Assembly (NCBI RefSeq): GCF_018224885.1
Contig: NZ_JAGTXB010000022.1
Location: 1-64,000, forward strand
Direction of reading: 5' to 3'
Origin: Chitinophaga hostae
GTDB lineage: Bacteria; Bacteroidota; Bacteroidia; Chitinophagales; Chitinophagaceae
DNA length: 64,000 bases
Shown: positions 34,520-43,411 of the stretch, in pieces
Layout of the letters: each line of letters begins with the position of its first letter
How positions within the stretch are numbered: position 1 is the stretch's first letter
Position numbers and translations under genes: made by a program
Notes under the pieces: model-generated
Seen by the model: the letters and a program-made list of their open reading frames with translations, nothing else
Told to the model about the DNA's origin: nothing
The model's database searches: none

Positions 34520-37500
34520 CTATTTTGTAGGGACCATTTTTCCTGTAGCGGTCGACTGTCCCACGGTTAGTTTGTAAATGAATAACATCCTGTACTGATC
34601 CGGCACGCGGTACTGTACCTGTTGTACACTGCCCTTGCTGACTTCGCCGCTAAACACCACGGCTAACCGGCGTCCCTGCAGATCATAAAGTTCCAGTTGT
34701 GCTTTACCGGTTTCCGGCGCTACATAACGGAATGTGATCATATCAGTGTAAGGGTTCGGGAAGGCGTTGACAGTCAACTTAGCCGGCGCTGGTTCCGGAT
34801 TGAATGTTGCGTGATCCGGCTCGCTGTTCATCACCTTGGTAACGTTGCTCACCGCGGTCACAGATTTACCCCAGCCCATCAACGCAGCACATTTATCAAA
34901 TCCATTATTGATGGCATCAACGGCGGCGTTTACATCAGAGATACTGACACCGCTAACGGTTTGGCCTCCCAGGTATTTGTTGGCCAGTGCATACAAGCCT
35001 TGCACGGTAGCCTGTCCGGTAGACGACAGATAATCCACCACATTCTTAGGCAGGATGTAGGTATTTATTGTGGATACCGGCGTACTGCTGCCGCAGGTGG
35101 TGAGTTTGGCAGTGAACAGGGTATCGCCCTGGATGGTCAATCCTGACAACGTAGGCGTAACACCCATGTTGAAGAACAATGCCATTGTTTGCGCCAGCAA
35201 TACATTGCTGATCTTACCATAATTGGATTTCGCAATTGAAACAGGCACGTTAGGCCAGGTGGCCGATTTGCTGTAAGTTGCATATCCTTTCAGTGCAACC
35301 GGTGTACCTCCGCCGGGCAACATGGCGAATATGTTGTCGCTGGTGATATCGCTCAGGAACAGGGTAAAGAATTTACCCGTTGCTTTCAGGCCGAAGATAA
35401 CGGAATCACCTGCCTGTGCATCTGTCACCTGTGTCATCATTTGTTTGGCGGTAAAGCTTCTGCCTCCCGGAGTGCATCCTGCGCCGCCCTTGTTACCATA
35501 AAATCCCTGGGTGTAGGTGCAGTAGCTGGCGCAGCAGCTAACAGCAATGGCCTGTTCTACATAAGTTGAATTACCACAGGCATCTGTTGCTGTCCAGCGC
35601 CTGATGTAGGTAAACGGACAAACGCTTCCTTCTTTCCTGTCTTTGGTCACTACATCGACTGTGCCGCCACAATTATCTGAAAAAGTTGGGGCATCAAATA
35701 CGATGGCTGCTGAACAACTGATTGATTTATCATTCGCTTTGGTTACTACTACAGGAGCAGTATTGTCATTCACCACGATATTTTGTTTAAGCGTATCTGA
35801 TTTGTTGCCACAGGCATCTACTGCCCACCATTTGCGCACTACGGTGAATTTGTTCACACAGGTGCTGTCTTTTGTTACTGCGGAGTAATAAACAGTAGCA
35901 TTGCCGCAATTATCTTTGGCTGTAATAGTCTGCGGGCCAGGTATATCTTTGGCGCAGCTCAGTTGCAGATCGGTCACCGTACCGGATAGTACCGGCGCTG
36001 TGTTGTCTTTTATGTGAACGGTTTGTTTCACAGAGTCGCTGTTGCCGCAAACATCCATAAATACCCAGGTACGCACAATCGTAGAATCGCAGGCGGTGCC
36101 GCTGCCGGTTTCGCTATACACCGGTGTCAGTGTTACATCGCAATTATCGGTGGCCGTAGGAGCTGGCAGCGCCGGGATATCACCTATACACTGTACGTTC
36201 ACTTCCTTGTCAAAATCTGCGGTGATCACTGGCTTAACATCATCGTTTACGGTGATGGTTTGTGTCAGCGTATCAGAAGTATTACCGCACGCGTCTTCTG
36301 CCCACCACTTGCGTACCAGTTTGTACTTGTTCACGCAGGTACTGTCTGTAGTATATTGCTTCATCTGCACCTGTACATTTGCCAGGCAGTTATCCGAAGC
36401 TGTGATAACCGGTGCCGGCGGCAGATCTTTCGCGCAGCTGACTGTTGCATCGGCTGCGGCGCCGGATAGTACCGGTGCGATGGTATCTTTGGCATAAAAT
36501 GTATGCTCGCAGGTGTTGGTTACTTTGCCGTCGGGGGTAGTAGTAATCAGTTGCAGCGTATATGCCCCGCAAACGCTTCCTGCCATTACGGTAACCGTGT
36601 CTTTGTTGGTGGCGCCTGTTATGCTGCCGTTGCCCGTGATGCTCCACTTATACGAACCAATTTCGGATGCCGGAGGACCCTGGTAAACGTTTACAGAACC
36701 CGGGCAAACAGGGTCAGGACCATCTATCAGGCAAGGCGATACCGGGTGTTGGATAACGGTGATTACTACCGTGTCTTTACCTGAACAGCCGGCATTATCT
36801 GTAGCGGTCACCACAAACTGGAATGTTCCGGTGGATGTTGGAACGAATTCGGGATTAAAAATGTTAGGATCGGAAAGGCCGGTTACAGGACTCCACTTGA
36901 AGGTATATGGAGCGGCGCCTCCGCTTGCAGATGCGCCCAGGTAAGCCGTATCCAGGTGGGTGATCGTTTGATCTGCACCGGCATTTGCCAATACTTTTGA
37001 GATATTGACAATATCGCCGGGGGCAGTATGTGAGTTGAGGTAACAGGTATCAGAAAGCCCGTTACGGGTTACGATCAGCTGAAGCGTGAAGGAACCCGCC
37101 GTAAATGCTGAACCAACAGGTACTACCTGTATGTTGGCAACGGTGTTATTGACAATCTTGGCATTGGCCGTATTGGCGCCGGTAATACTCCAGAGATAGG
37201 TAAGCCCCATGGGGTCATCTACCGTTGAGGTATAGCTAAGAGAAGTAGTTTCCAGGCAAGCGGTGGTAGGCCCGCTAACGGTACATTTGGGGGGAATAAA
37301 AACAGCATTGGTTTTCAGGGATCTGTCCTGATTGCCAATGCTGACCACATCTCCGTCAATGATCCAGTTTTTCAATCTCATGTGATAGGGGGAACCATTA
37401 ATAGCAGAAGCCGAGTTGGTTTCCCCGGTGACAGGATCTTTTCCCCAGTCAAACACGCTGGCAATATGACCTCCCCATGCCAGTACAGCTGTTTCTTTTA

Positions 37501-38146
37501 ATGCGGTAAAAGTTATGTTGATCACGGTTTCAGATTGGGAGGCAGTAAGACTGCCTTCAGATGCATACACAACGCTCGTGATATTTGCGTTGTAGCCCGT
37601 CATCACCCTTTCAGCAGCAGTCAAGTCACTGAAGCTGGCGGAGGGTTGCCCTGTAACAGGCGAGCCCGCGCTGGATGGCGTTGGGATGGGCTCAACATCT
37701 GTAGAGGTAAAATAGCCGGGCGGAAACCCCGTGATGTTCAACAGCGGATTTACTGTTTCGGCTGTATGCAGGAATACGCCGTGCGGCTCCAGTCGTTGGA
37801 ACTGGGTGATATAGTCCAATGCATGTTTTCCGCCGTTCATGACATCCAATCCAATAACAAGGGTATATGTTTTATTGACTACCAGGTCTGTTAATATGGC
37901 GCGATAGGGAACGGAATACCCTTCCAGGAAATGCGCCTGCTGGTCGTTCAGGTTACCATTCACCCAATCCACAGGAGACAGGGGCGCCGTGGATTTGCCG
38001 TTGGCGCCCTGGTCTAAATTGGCTGATTGAGCATGGACTTGTGTGATAGTGCCGGTAAAGGTATTGAGGGATAAAAGAAGGAACAGGCATCTCAGGTAAG
38101 AACGTGGAGTAAGTTGAAAATGGTTGCGTAGATCTGTTGCGCTCAT
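34520..38146 (-). CDS. Large secreted repeat protein with type IX sorting domain
   Basis: 1208 aa from the preferred Met at 38146 (MSATDLRN). A signal peptide ends near VHAQ. Two PKD/Ig-like segments come first (TFKWSPVTGL, FQFVVTATDNAGCSGKDTVVITV), followed by at least four tandem HYR-like repeats of 80-90 aa, each with a DNC, a W(W/V/T)xxDxCGN and a 'V(N/K)D..(A/K)PV' boundary. The C-terminus has a clear T9SS sorting domain (NAFPNPYTDMITFRY, LYDLQGRRLA, final basic KMVPTK). Repeat Cys pairs suggest disulfides. It is likely a cell-surface adhesin or matrix protein; binding partners are unknown. Confidence 0.87.
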   Translation of the reverse strand: MSATDLRNHFQLTPRSYLRCLFLLLSLNTFTGTITQVHAQSANLDQGANGKSTAPLSPVDWVNGNLNDQQAHFLEGYSVPYRAILTDLVVNKTYTLVIGLDVMNGGKHALDYITQFQRLEPHGVFLHTAETVNPLLNITGFPPGYFTSTDVEPIPTPSSAGSPVTGQPSASFSDLTAAERVMTGYNANITSVVYASEGSLTASQSETVINITFTALKETAVLAWGGHIASVFDWGKDPVTGETNSASAINGSPYHMRLKNWIIDGDVVSIGNQDRSLKTNAVFIPPKCTVSGPTTACLETTSLSYTSTVDDPMGLTYLWSITGANTANAKIVNNTVANIQVVPVGSAFTAGSFTLQLIVTRNGLSDTCYLNSHTAPGDIVNISKVLANAGADQTITHLDTAYLGASASGGAAPYTFKWSPVTGLSDPNIFNPEFVPTSTGTFQFVVTATDNAGCSGKDTVVITVIQHPVSPCLIDGPDPVCPGSVNVYQGPPASEIGSYKWSITGNGSITGATNKDTVTVMAGSVCGAYTLQLITTTPDGKVTNTCEHTFYAKDTIAPVLSGAAADATVSCAKDLPPAPVITASDNCLANVQVQMKQYTTDSTCVNKYKLVRKWWAEDACGNTSDTLTQTITVNDDVKPVITADFDKEVNVQCIGDIPALPAPTATDNCDVTLTPVYSETGSGTACDSTIVRTWVFMDVCGNSDSVKQTVHIKDNTAPVLSGTVTDLQLSCAKDIPGPQTITAKDNCGNATVYYSAVTKDSTCVNKFTVVRKWWAVDACGNKSDTLKQNIVVNDNTAPVVVTKANDKSISCSAAIVFDAPTFSDNCGGTVDVVTKDRKEGSVCPFTYIRRWTATDACGNSTYVEQAIAVSCCASYCTYTQGFYGNKGGAGCTPGGRSFTAKQMMTQVTDAQAGDSVIFGLKATGKFFTLFLSDITSDNIFAMLPGGGTPVALKGYATYSKSATWPNVPVSIAKSNYGKISNVLLAQTMALFFNMGVTPTLSGLTIQGDTLFTAKLTTCGSSTPVSTINTYILPKNVVDYLSSTGQATVQGLYALANKYLGGQTVSGVSISDVNAAVDAINNGFDKCAALMGWGKSVTAVSNVTKVMNSEPDHATFNPEPAPAKLTVNAFPNPYTDMITFRYVAPETGKAQLELYDLQGRRLAVVFSGEVSKGSVQQVQYRVPDQYRMLFIYKLTVGQSTATGKMVPTK

Positions 38147-38283
38147 AAAACACAAATTTTTTGTGAACAAAAGAAATACACCCCGTGCTGTAAGGAACAC
38201 GCGTTTTTTGAGGGAAGACTAATACCACAAATAGTACAGCAGCGCCATACAGGTATATCATCTGCCTGATATGTTGAATAGTG

Positions 38284-38339
38284 GGAGATTCAAGAATATA
38301 GCTAAAAGAGGAGATTCAGGGGAGGTATAGCTAAAATGA
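38284..38339. repeat. Imperfect tandem repeat, two units
   Basis: Unit 1 (38284-38309) and unit 2 (38310-38339) both begin GGAGATTCA and end in ATAGCTAAAA plus 2-3 nt. The spacing between the blocks differs by about 4 nt. Confidence 0.55.
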
Positions 38340-38485
38340 AGTTAATCTGTGTAAATCGGTCCAGACTTGCTCTCGTAACAAAAAATCGGTTCCTAAAGTC
38401 AATTGGTTGATATAAATTTCAACAATGATACAAAGGTTAGAATTTTTTTTCAGTTTAGAAAAAAATTAACAGATCGTTATTTTTA

Positions 38486-38595
38486 AGCTTTTAGTCATTA
38501 GCTGTTAGCTTTTAGTAAATGCAGCGGAAATCATATTATGATGATGTTGATTATCGCTGCATTTACTAAAAGCTAACAGCTAATGGCTAAAAGCT
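38486..38595. repeat. Long inverted repeat (41-bp arms)
   Basis: Arm 38486-38526 and arm 38555-38595 are reverse complements at 40 of 41 positions, with a 28-nt loop. Each arm contains the internal direct repeat AGCTTTTAG / AGCTGTTAG / GCTTTTAG. As RNA it would form a very stable stem. There is no transposase nearby and no target duplication is visible. Confidence 0.9.
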
Positions 38596-38615
38596 AAATG
38601 ATCATCATTTTTGAT

Positions 38616-38623
38616 TAGTTTTG
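38616..38623 (+). promoter_or_regulatory. -7 promoter box (TAGTTTTG)
   Basis: Exact TAnnTTTG match 20 nt past the inverted repeat and 99 nt before the unknown two-gene operon. Confidence 0.5.
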
Positions 38624-38722
38624 CATCAACCTACATACCCGGATTGAAAAACCAAAAGAGCGTATAACCCCCGGTATAGGTGCATTGCCAGGCTTTTAAA
38701 CCATGAAAAAATTTATTACCCT

Positions 38723-39121
38723 ATGAACCAGTATGTAGCCGGAAACGGAGAGCAGCAGATAAAAATGGCTGTTGACATTTCTACCAATGGATTTGCGTGG
38801 ACAAGAGGTTTTACCATACAGGAAGATGGTACCAAGATGCCTATACCCAACGGCGTATCTGATGCCTCCGGCGATATCAGGCTGATGCCCCTGGGGCGCG
38901 CTGTAAACCTGCAACGGAAAAGCATTCACATCGTTACCAAAATAGAGCTGTTCTGGGAAGATATTACTACCCGCGAAATAGAATTTAAGAAGATAGGCGC
39001 CCGCTACATCTTTGACGATGGTACAGATGGTCATAAAGAATTCACCACACCTGACCAGGTGATCAATGCCAGCGGTGATTTTAGCGTAGTTTATTTACTG
39101 ATGACCGTAAAACTGGATTGA
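38723..39121 (+). CDS. Unknown cytoplasmic protein, operon partner
   Basis: 132 aa, no signal peptide or membrane segment, beta-rich pattern (QQIKMAVDISTNGFAWTRGF, SIHIVTKIELFWEDITTREIEF, FSVVYLLMTVKLD). I do not recognise a family. The gene ends 2 nt before the next start codon, so the two are translationally coupled. The unusual repeated use of STNGFAW / NASGDF motifs suggests a beta-sandwich. Confidence 0.6.
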   Translation: MNQYVAGNGEQQIKMAVDISTNGFAWTRGFTIQEDGTKMPIPNGVSDASGDIRLMPLGRAVNLQRKSIHIVTKIELFWEDITTREIEFKKIGARYIFDDGTDGHKEFTTPDQVINASGDFSVVYLLMTVKLD

Positions 39122-39123
39122 TC

Positions 39124-40311
39124 ATGAAACAAGTTATACGTATCCTGTCGGGATTATTAATCCTGTTGTCCGGTCAGCAATTATATGCACAGCAAATGAC
39201 CAATGCAGAAAAACTGAGTGTGCCACAATCCAGCGCATTCAAACTGGTAGACATTTCCCCCACTTTAATAGAATCGCCCGCCACCCCAAAAGCTTTTGGA
39301 TTAGGCGTACTGCAAAGTTTTAGCGGCGATGGGTGGCCGCAGAATTATACCGCCCAGTTTACACCCTACTGGTGGGCACTCCCCAAAGGCAGGGATGTGT
39401 TTAACTTTATAGGGGTAAAACGATATAAAAATGGCGCATCACCAGAGGTCTGGAAAACAAACCCATTTTCTGCGCTTAAATTCACCAATATTTCGATTGC
39501 GTTTATAAAAAAAGACATGGTACCCGACACGGTTACCACATCACAGAAAGTTTTTTCCGCCGGCTTTCGTACCACGGTAATCCGCGCCTATGGCAGGGGA
39601 TATGCCGAGCGACTGCATGCCCTTGTGGATACACTAACCCAAAAACAACAGGCGGATATCCTGGACCTGGTAAGCTCAGATCCGGCCTACAGCGCGGCAG
39701 TACTAAGCGGAGATACGGCCACTACCGCCCGCATTATCCGTCAGTATACCGCCCGGAAAAATGAGGCCTTATCCGCATTGATGAACCGGGTAAAAAGCCA
39801 ACTGGTAGAAAAGCCCGTATTTCAGTGGGATGTTTCCGGCGCCTATGCCACTTATGGTATCGCTGATACCACCTGGAAAACTGGCAGGGCGGGCATCTGG
39901 AGCACCGTGGTATTCAATGCGCCGTTGAATGTCCACCGCACCGGAGCGATTACTACCAACTATCTCAGTATTGCCGGTTATGCCCGCTATATGTACGATG
40001 CTTACGCCATCGAAAAAGGAATGATTGCGCATTCCAATAGCGTGGACGTAGGTGGCCGCCTGTCGTTAGAGTTCGATCCTGTCAGCTTTGGCATGGAAGC
40101 GATTTACCGGAACTATGCGGTGGGGGATAACCTGAAATCCCAGCGCGTAGTAGGATTCGTTAATTACCGGGTGGCAAAAGATTTGTATATTAACGGTGCA
40201 TTTGGCAACGATTTTGGCCTGGATAAATCACGTATCCTCGCTTTGTTTGGCGTGGTGGTAGGATTTGGAAACGAGAAACTGGATATGAGTAAATTGCCTT
40301 CTGCGCCTTAG
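39124..40311 (+). CDS. Unknown exported protein, probable outer-membrane beta-barrel
   Basis: 395 aa from the ATG at 39124; the frame is open from a TTG at 39118 that overlaps the upstream stop. A signal peptide ends LYAQ. The middle has a helical, Gln/Ala-rich stretch (TLTQKQQADILDLVSSDPAYSAAVLSGDTATTARIIRQYTARKNEAL). The C-terminal third has alternating strands with aromatic ends (GAYATYGIADTTW, YLSIAGYARYMYDAYAIEKG, VGGRLSLEFDPVSFGMEAIYRNY, YINGAFGNDF), like a small porin-type barrel. No family was recognised. Confidence 0.65.
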   Translation: MKQVIRILSGLLILLSGQQLYAQQMTNAEKLSVPQSSAFKLVDISPTLIESPATPKAFGLGVLQSFSGDGWPQNYTAQFTPYWWALPKGRDVFNFIGVKRYKNGASPEVWKTNPFSALKFTNISIAFIKKDMVPDTVTTSQKVFSAGFRTTVIRAYGRGYAERLHALVDTLTQKQQADILDLVSSDPAYSAAVLSGDTATTARIIRQYTARKNEALSALMNRVKSQLVEKPVFQWDVSGAYATYGIADTTWKTGRAGIWSTVVFNAPLNVHRTGAITTNYLSIAGYARYMYDAYAIEKGMIAHSNSVDVGGRLSLEFDPVSFGMEAIYRNYAVGDNLKSQRVVGFVNYRVAKDLYINGAFGNDFGLDKSRILALFGVVVGFGNEKLDMSKLPSAP

Positions 40312-40324
40312 TAATTCAAATCAT

Positions 40325-41164
40325 ATGCAGGCGGATATACATACACTTTACGAGTCCCCGATGTGCACGGTCCATAATTTTTTATGCCGGTGCAGGGAGT
40401 GTTCTGTATCTGAAAAGGAATACCAGTCAACGTTTTCTATGGCCTATATCCGCAGTGGCAATTTCCGTTTCCGTGTTTTCCGGAATGAACTGGATGCCTA
40501 CAGCGGCTTATTCCTGATCTGCAAACCTGGCTATGAACACCAGATAGCCCATGTTCATGATATTCCGGATCAGTGCACCATTTTCTCTTTCCCGGAAGAA
40601 AATGTGGAGCTGCTGTTACAACACGCAGCCAGCTTCTCCTGGTTTTTTAATAATCCCGATATCCATTCCATCCTGGTAAAAGCCACTCCTGAAATGGAGT
40701 TTATGCACCAGCGTATTTTCCGTTTGCTGCAGCAAACCCGTTACCAGCAACTATGGGCGGAACAACTGATGACGGAACTATTCCTTATGGTACTATCGGC
40801 CGGTAATCCTCAACAGCCATTGCCGCAATTAAATGATAAACAAAAAAGAAATTACCTGCCGGTGATAGAACAGGTAAAAGAGTTTATCAATGAAAATTAT
40901 GCAGATAACGTGTCTTTGCCACAGTTGGCGTCGTTGGGCAATATGAGCCCGTTTCATTTTAACCGCCTGTTTAAACAGATCACCGCTGCCGCACCTTACC
41001 GTTACCTGTTGCAGGTAAGATTAAAACAGGCCCACCTGCAACTTTGTAATACCCGGCTTCCGGTTACCAACATCGCTTTCGACACGGGCTTTAACAGCCT
41101 CGAACATTTTTCGGCTGCCTATAAAAAACAGTTTGGAAAATCACCTTCTGCGATGCGCGGCTAA
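40325..41164 (+). CDS. AraC family regulator
   Basis: 279-aa regulator. The sensor half contains CRCRECSVSEKEYQSTFSMAYIRSGNFRF, a Cys-rich stretch unusual for the family that could bind a metal or sense redox (inference). The C-terminal AraC domain has ASLGNMSPFHFNRLFKQITAAAPYRYLLQVRLKQA and LPVTNIAFDTGFNSLEHFSAAYKKQFGKSPSAMR. It starts 13 nt after the unknown barrel gene and precedes DinB/DUF1330 genes, which have their own promoter. Confidence 0.88.
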   Translation: MQADIHTLYESPMCTVHNFLCRCRECSVSEKEYQSTFSMAYIRSGNFRFRVFRNELDAYSGLFLICKPGYEHQIAHVHDIPDQCTIFSFPEENVELLLQHAASFSWFFNNPDIHSILVKATPEMEFMHQRIFRLLQQTRYQQLWAEQLMTELFLMVLSAGNPQQPLPQLNDKQKRNYLPVIEQVKEFINENYADNVSLPQLASLGNMSPFHFNRLFKQITAAAPYRYLLQVRLKQAHLQLCNTRLPVTNIAFDTGFNSLEHFSAAYKKQFGKSPSAMRG

Positions 41165-41204
41165 AAAGAGCAATTTTCCTTAAATGAATGCCTATCCACC
41201 CCTT

Positions 41205-41212
41205 TAGTTTTG
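41205..41212 (+). promoter_or_regulatory. -7 promoter box (TAGTTTTG)
   Basis: Exact TAnnTTTG match 19 nt before the DinB-like gene. Confidence 0.55.
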
Positions 41213-41231
41213 TGGTATCAAATTTAATATC

Positions 41232-41639
41232 ATGAAAACGCAATTATTAACGACCCTTGGAAATGCAAAGAATTACACCCTGGGTGTAGCCGAAGCAATG
41301 CCGGAACAACATTATGACTTTAAGCCCACTGCCGCTGTGTGGAATTTCGGAGAACTGTTGCACCATATCGGCTATGGTATTGGCTGGTGGAAAGAAAATT
41401 ATATCCGGCAACAACCGGCCGACTGGAACCCACCTGCTGCCAAAGCCGGTAAAGCAGCTGCTGTCAGCTACCTGAAAAAAGCTTTTGCATCACTTGAAAA
41501 GAGCATGGAGAAAGTTCCTTTATCCGATGAGGTACTGTCTGGTTTTTATGCTACATTGGATCATATAACACATCATCGCGGGCAAGCTACTATATACCTG
41601 CGGATGAATGGGATTATCCCACCGGAATATGTTTACTAA
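41232..41639 (+). CDS. DinB family protein
   Basis: 135-aa four-helix metalloprotein. The three His ligands expected in DinB/YfiT-type proteins are present: LLHHIGYG in the first motif and HITHHRGQ near the end. DinB-superfamily proteins are putative thiol-dependent transferases or damage-inducible proteins; the exact reaction is not known. It is followed after 15 nt by a DUF1330 gene, forming a two-gene operon. Confidence 0.85.
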   Translation: MKTQLLTTLGNAKNYTLGVAEAMPEQHYDFKPTAAVWNFGELLHHIGYGIGWWKENYIRQQPADWNPPAAKAGKAAAVSYLKKAFASLEKSMEKVPLSDEVLSGFYATLDHITHHRGQATIYLRMNGIIPPEYVY

Positions 41640-41654
41640 TCTTAAAATAATAAC

Positions 41655-41948
41655 ATGCCAGTATATTATATCAATACCTATGACATTATTGATGAGGAAG
41701 AATACGCGAAGTATGGACCGCCGGTAATGCAGTTGCTGAAAAAATACGGGGCTGAAGTATTGGCATCAGATCTCAAGGCCATTTCGATGGAAGGAACTTT
41801 GAGGAAAATGAATGCAGTGATCAGGTTCCCGTCAGAAGAGGCTGCACTGCAATGTTACAATGACCCGGAATACCAGCCATTAAAGGCCATCCGGTGGAAT
41901 TCTACTGCCAATTGCACTATGACACTTGTGCATGGTTTCAGCTTTTAA
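41655..41948 (+). CDS. DUF1330 domain protein
   Basis: 97-aa dimeric alpha/beta barrel type (ferredoxin-like) protein. The DUF1330 pattern is visible: YYINTYDIIDEEEYAKYGPPVMQLLKKYGAEVLASD, then AVIRFPSEEAALQCYNDPEYQPLKAIR. Function unknown; members may bind small oxidised molecules. It is the last gene before the 79-bp-arm inverted repeat. Confidence 0.87.
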   Translation: MPVYYINTYDIIDEEEYAKYGPPVMQLLKKYGAEVLASDLKAISMEGTLRKMNAVIRFPSEEAALQCYNDPEYQPLKAIRWNSTANCTMTLVHGFSF

Positions 41949-41970
41949 CCGCTGATTTTCTTGCCCAGGA

Positions 41971-42164
41971 TTTGTCTTGCCCAGGATTAAATTGATTTTG
42001 TTGATTAAAATGATTTTTTTTTGATTTTTGAAAGATGGAAAAGATTTTACGAAAGATATAAACAGGCAACTTCCTTTTCATCTTCTAAAATCTTTTCCAT
42101 CTTTCAAAAATCAAAAAAAAATCATTTTAATCAACAAAATCAGTTTAATCCTGGGCAAGACAAA
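41971..42164. repeat. Very long inverted repeat (79-bp arms)
   Basis: Arm 41971-42049 and arm 42086-42164 are reverse complements at 78 of 79 positions (one T/C change), with a 36-nt loop. In the 3' arm ATC occurs seven times at spacings of 9, 11, 11, 9, 9 and 9 nt. A short extra copy of TCTTGCCCAGGATT lies just left of the arm (41959-41972). The element fills nearly the whole gap between two converging genes. It has no ORF, transposase or clear target duplication. It may act as a strong bidirectional terminator or be a mobile repeat (inference). Confidence 0.92.
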
Positions 42165-42169
42165 ACTCG

Positions 42170-43402
42170 CTAAAATCGCTCCATCATTCGTTTGATACCC
42201 TGTTTCTCTGCCTGCGTTTTCGCGAGATCATAGGCCCGTTGGAGGTTAGCCATCGCTTTTTTAGGATCGATGTTTTTATAAAGTTCACCCAGCAATAGGA
42301 AGTAGAAATGGTTGTTTTCCAGTTTCAGCTTCTCCGCTTCTATGAGCGCTGCCTGTTGACCGTTGGCTTTATATAGGGCAAAGGTCCGGTTCAGCGCTAC
42401 GCTGGGAGAGTAGTTAATCATCAGTAGTTCATTGTATAATTGTAAAATATCTTCCCATTTCTCCGGGGTATCTTCTTTTATACAGTGCCAATAGGCAATC
42501 CTGGCTTCCAGGTGGTAGGAACTGACTTCATCGCCGGCGGCGGATAAAGCCAGGAAATGTTGGCCCTGGTTGATCAGCGCTTTATCCCACAATGTTTCAT
42601 TTTGCTCTTCATAAAGCACCATGGTGTCATCATTTGTTTGCCGTGCATTAAAGCGGGAAGCATGAAAACACATCAGGGCAATGAGGGCATTTGTTTTTGG
42701 CAGATTGGTTTTATTGTACTCGGTGAGCATGAGGCCCAGCCGCAAAGCTTCTATACACAGGTCCTTCTGCAATATCTGGTTTTGTGTTTGCGAATAATAG
42801 CCTTCGCTGAACAGCAGGTAGATGATATGGAGCACATTGTCGAGCCGGTTAACGATTTCATGTTCCGGCGGCAGCTCCATTTTTATATTTTCTGTCCGCA
42901 ATTTCTCTTTTGCGCGGAACAGTCTTTTGTTGATGGTTTCTTTATTGGATAAAAAGGCTTCTGCAATTTCGTCGATGCCAAAACCGCAAAGAATGCGCAG
43001 TGCCAGTCCTATCTGCGCTTCGCTGGCAATAGCGGGGTTGCAGATGGCAAAAAGCATTTGCAGTTGACTGTCTTTAATCTGTTGCGGAGAAAAACTAAGG
43101 TCGTCCATTTCTGCACTTTTTTCTTCTCTGGCAGTTAATTCCGGCATTACTTTTTGTTCATAGATTTTGTTTCTCCTGAAATGATACAGTGTTTTTTGTT
43201 TGGCGACCATATACAGCCATGCCGTTGGATTAGCGGGCAGACCTTTTTCATTCCAGGATTCTGTTGCCGTCAAAAATGTTTCGCTGACAATATCTTCCGC
43301 GGTTTCGATATGCTCTAGCCCGTACATGTGGCTGATTACCGCCACCATTTTGGAGAATTCCTGCTGGAATAATTGCTTCAGAGATGCGTGTCCTGTTTCC
43401 AT
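42170..43402 (-). CDS. ECF42-like sigma factor with TPR-type C-terminal extension
   Basis: 410-aa sigma factor of the ECF42/DUF6596 type. Region 2 has SHMYGLEHIETAEDIVSETFLTATESW and NPTAWLYMVAKQKTLYHFRRNK; region 4 has LALRILCGFGIDEIAEAFLSNKETINKRLFRAKEKL. The long C-terminal half is made of TPR-like helices (EARIAYWHCIKEDTPEKWEDILQLYNELL, LGELYKNIDPKKAMANLQRAYDLAK). This extension is known to be needed for activity in ECF42 factors. As expected for that group, a YCII/DGPF gene is adjacent, 60 nt upstream, with a hairpin between. Confidence 0.9.
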   Translation of the reverse strand: METGHASLKQLFQQEFSKMVAVISHMYGLEHIETAEDIVSETFLTATESWNEKGLPANPTAWLYMVAKQKTLYHFRRNKIYEQKVMPELTAREEKSAEMDDLSFSPQQIKDSQLQMLFAICNPAIASEAQIGLALRILCGFGIDEIAEAFLSNKETINKRLFRAKEKLRTENIKMELPPEHEIVNRLDNVLHIIYLLFSEGYYSQTQNQILQKDLCIEALRLGLMLTEYNKTNLPKTNALIALMCFHASRFNARQTNDDTMVLYEEQNETLWDKALINQGQHFLALSAAGDEVSSYHLEARIAYWHCIKEDTPEKWEDILQLYNELLMINYSPSVALNRTFALYKANGQQAALIEAEKLKLENNHFYFLLLGELYKNIDPKKAMANLQRAYDLAKTQAEKQGIKRMMERF

Positions 43403-43411
43403 ATGTCATAG

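Larger units (their letters stand above)
38147..38722. other. Intergenic region with repeats
   Basis: 576 bp between the secreted protein gene and the unknown operon. It contains an imperfect tandem repeat (38284-38339), a long inverted repeat (38486-38595) and a promoter box (38616-38623). No coding ORF was recognised. Confidence 0.5.

Noticed and set aside
36014-36497. Two plus-strand frames of about 151 codons over the secreted repeat protein
   Set aside because: They are produced by the codon bias of the repeats on the other strand. The translations are Cys/His-rich without domain patterns.
41971-42164. Insertion sequence or CRISPR
   Set aside because: There is no ORF between the arms, no repeat-spacer array and no transposase nearby, only two inverted arms and a short loop.
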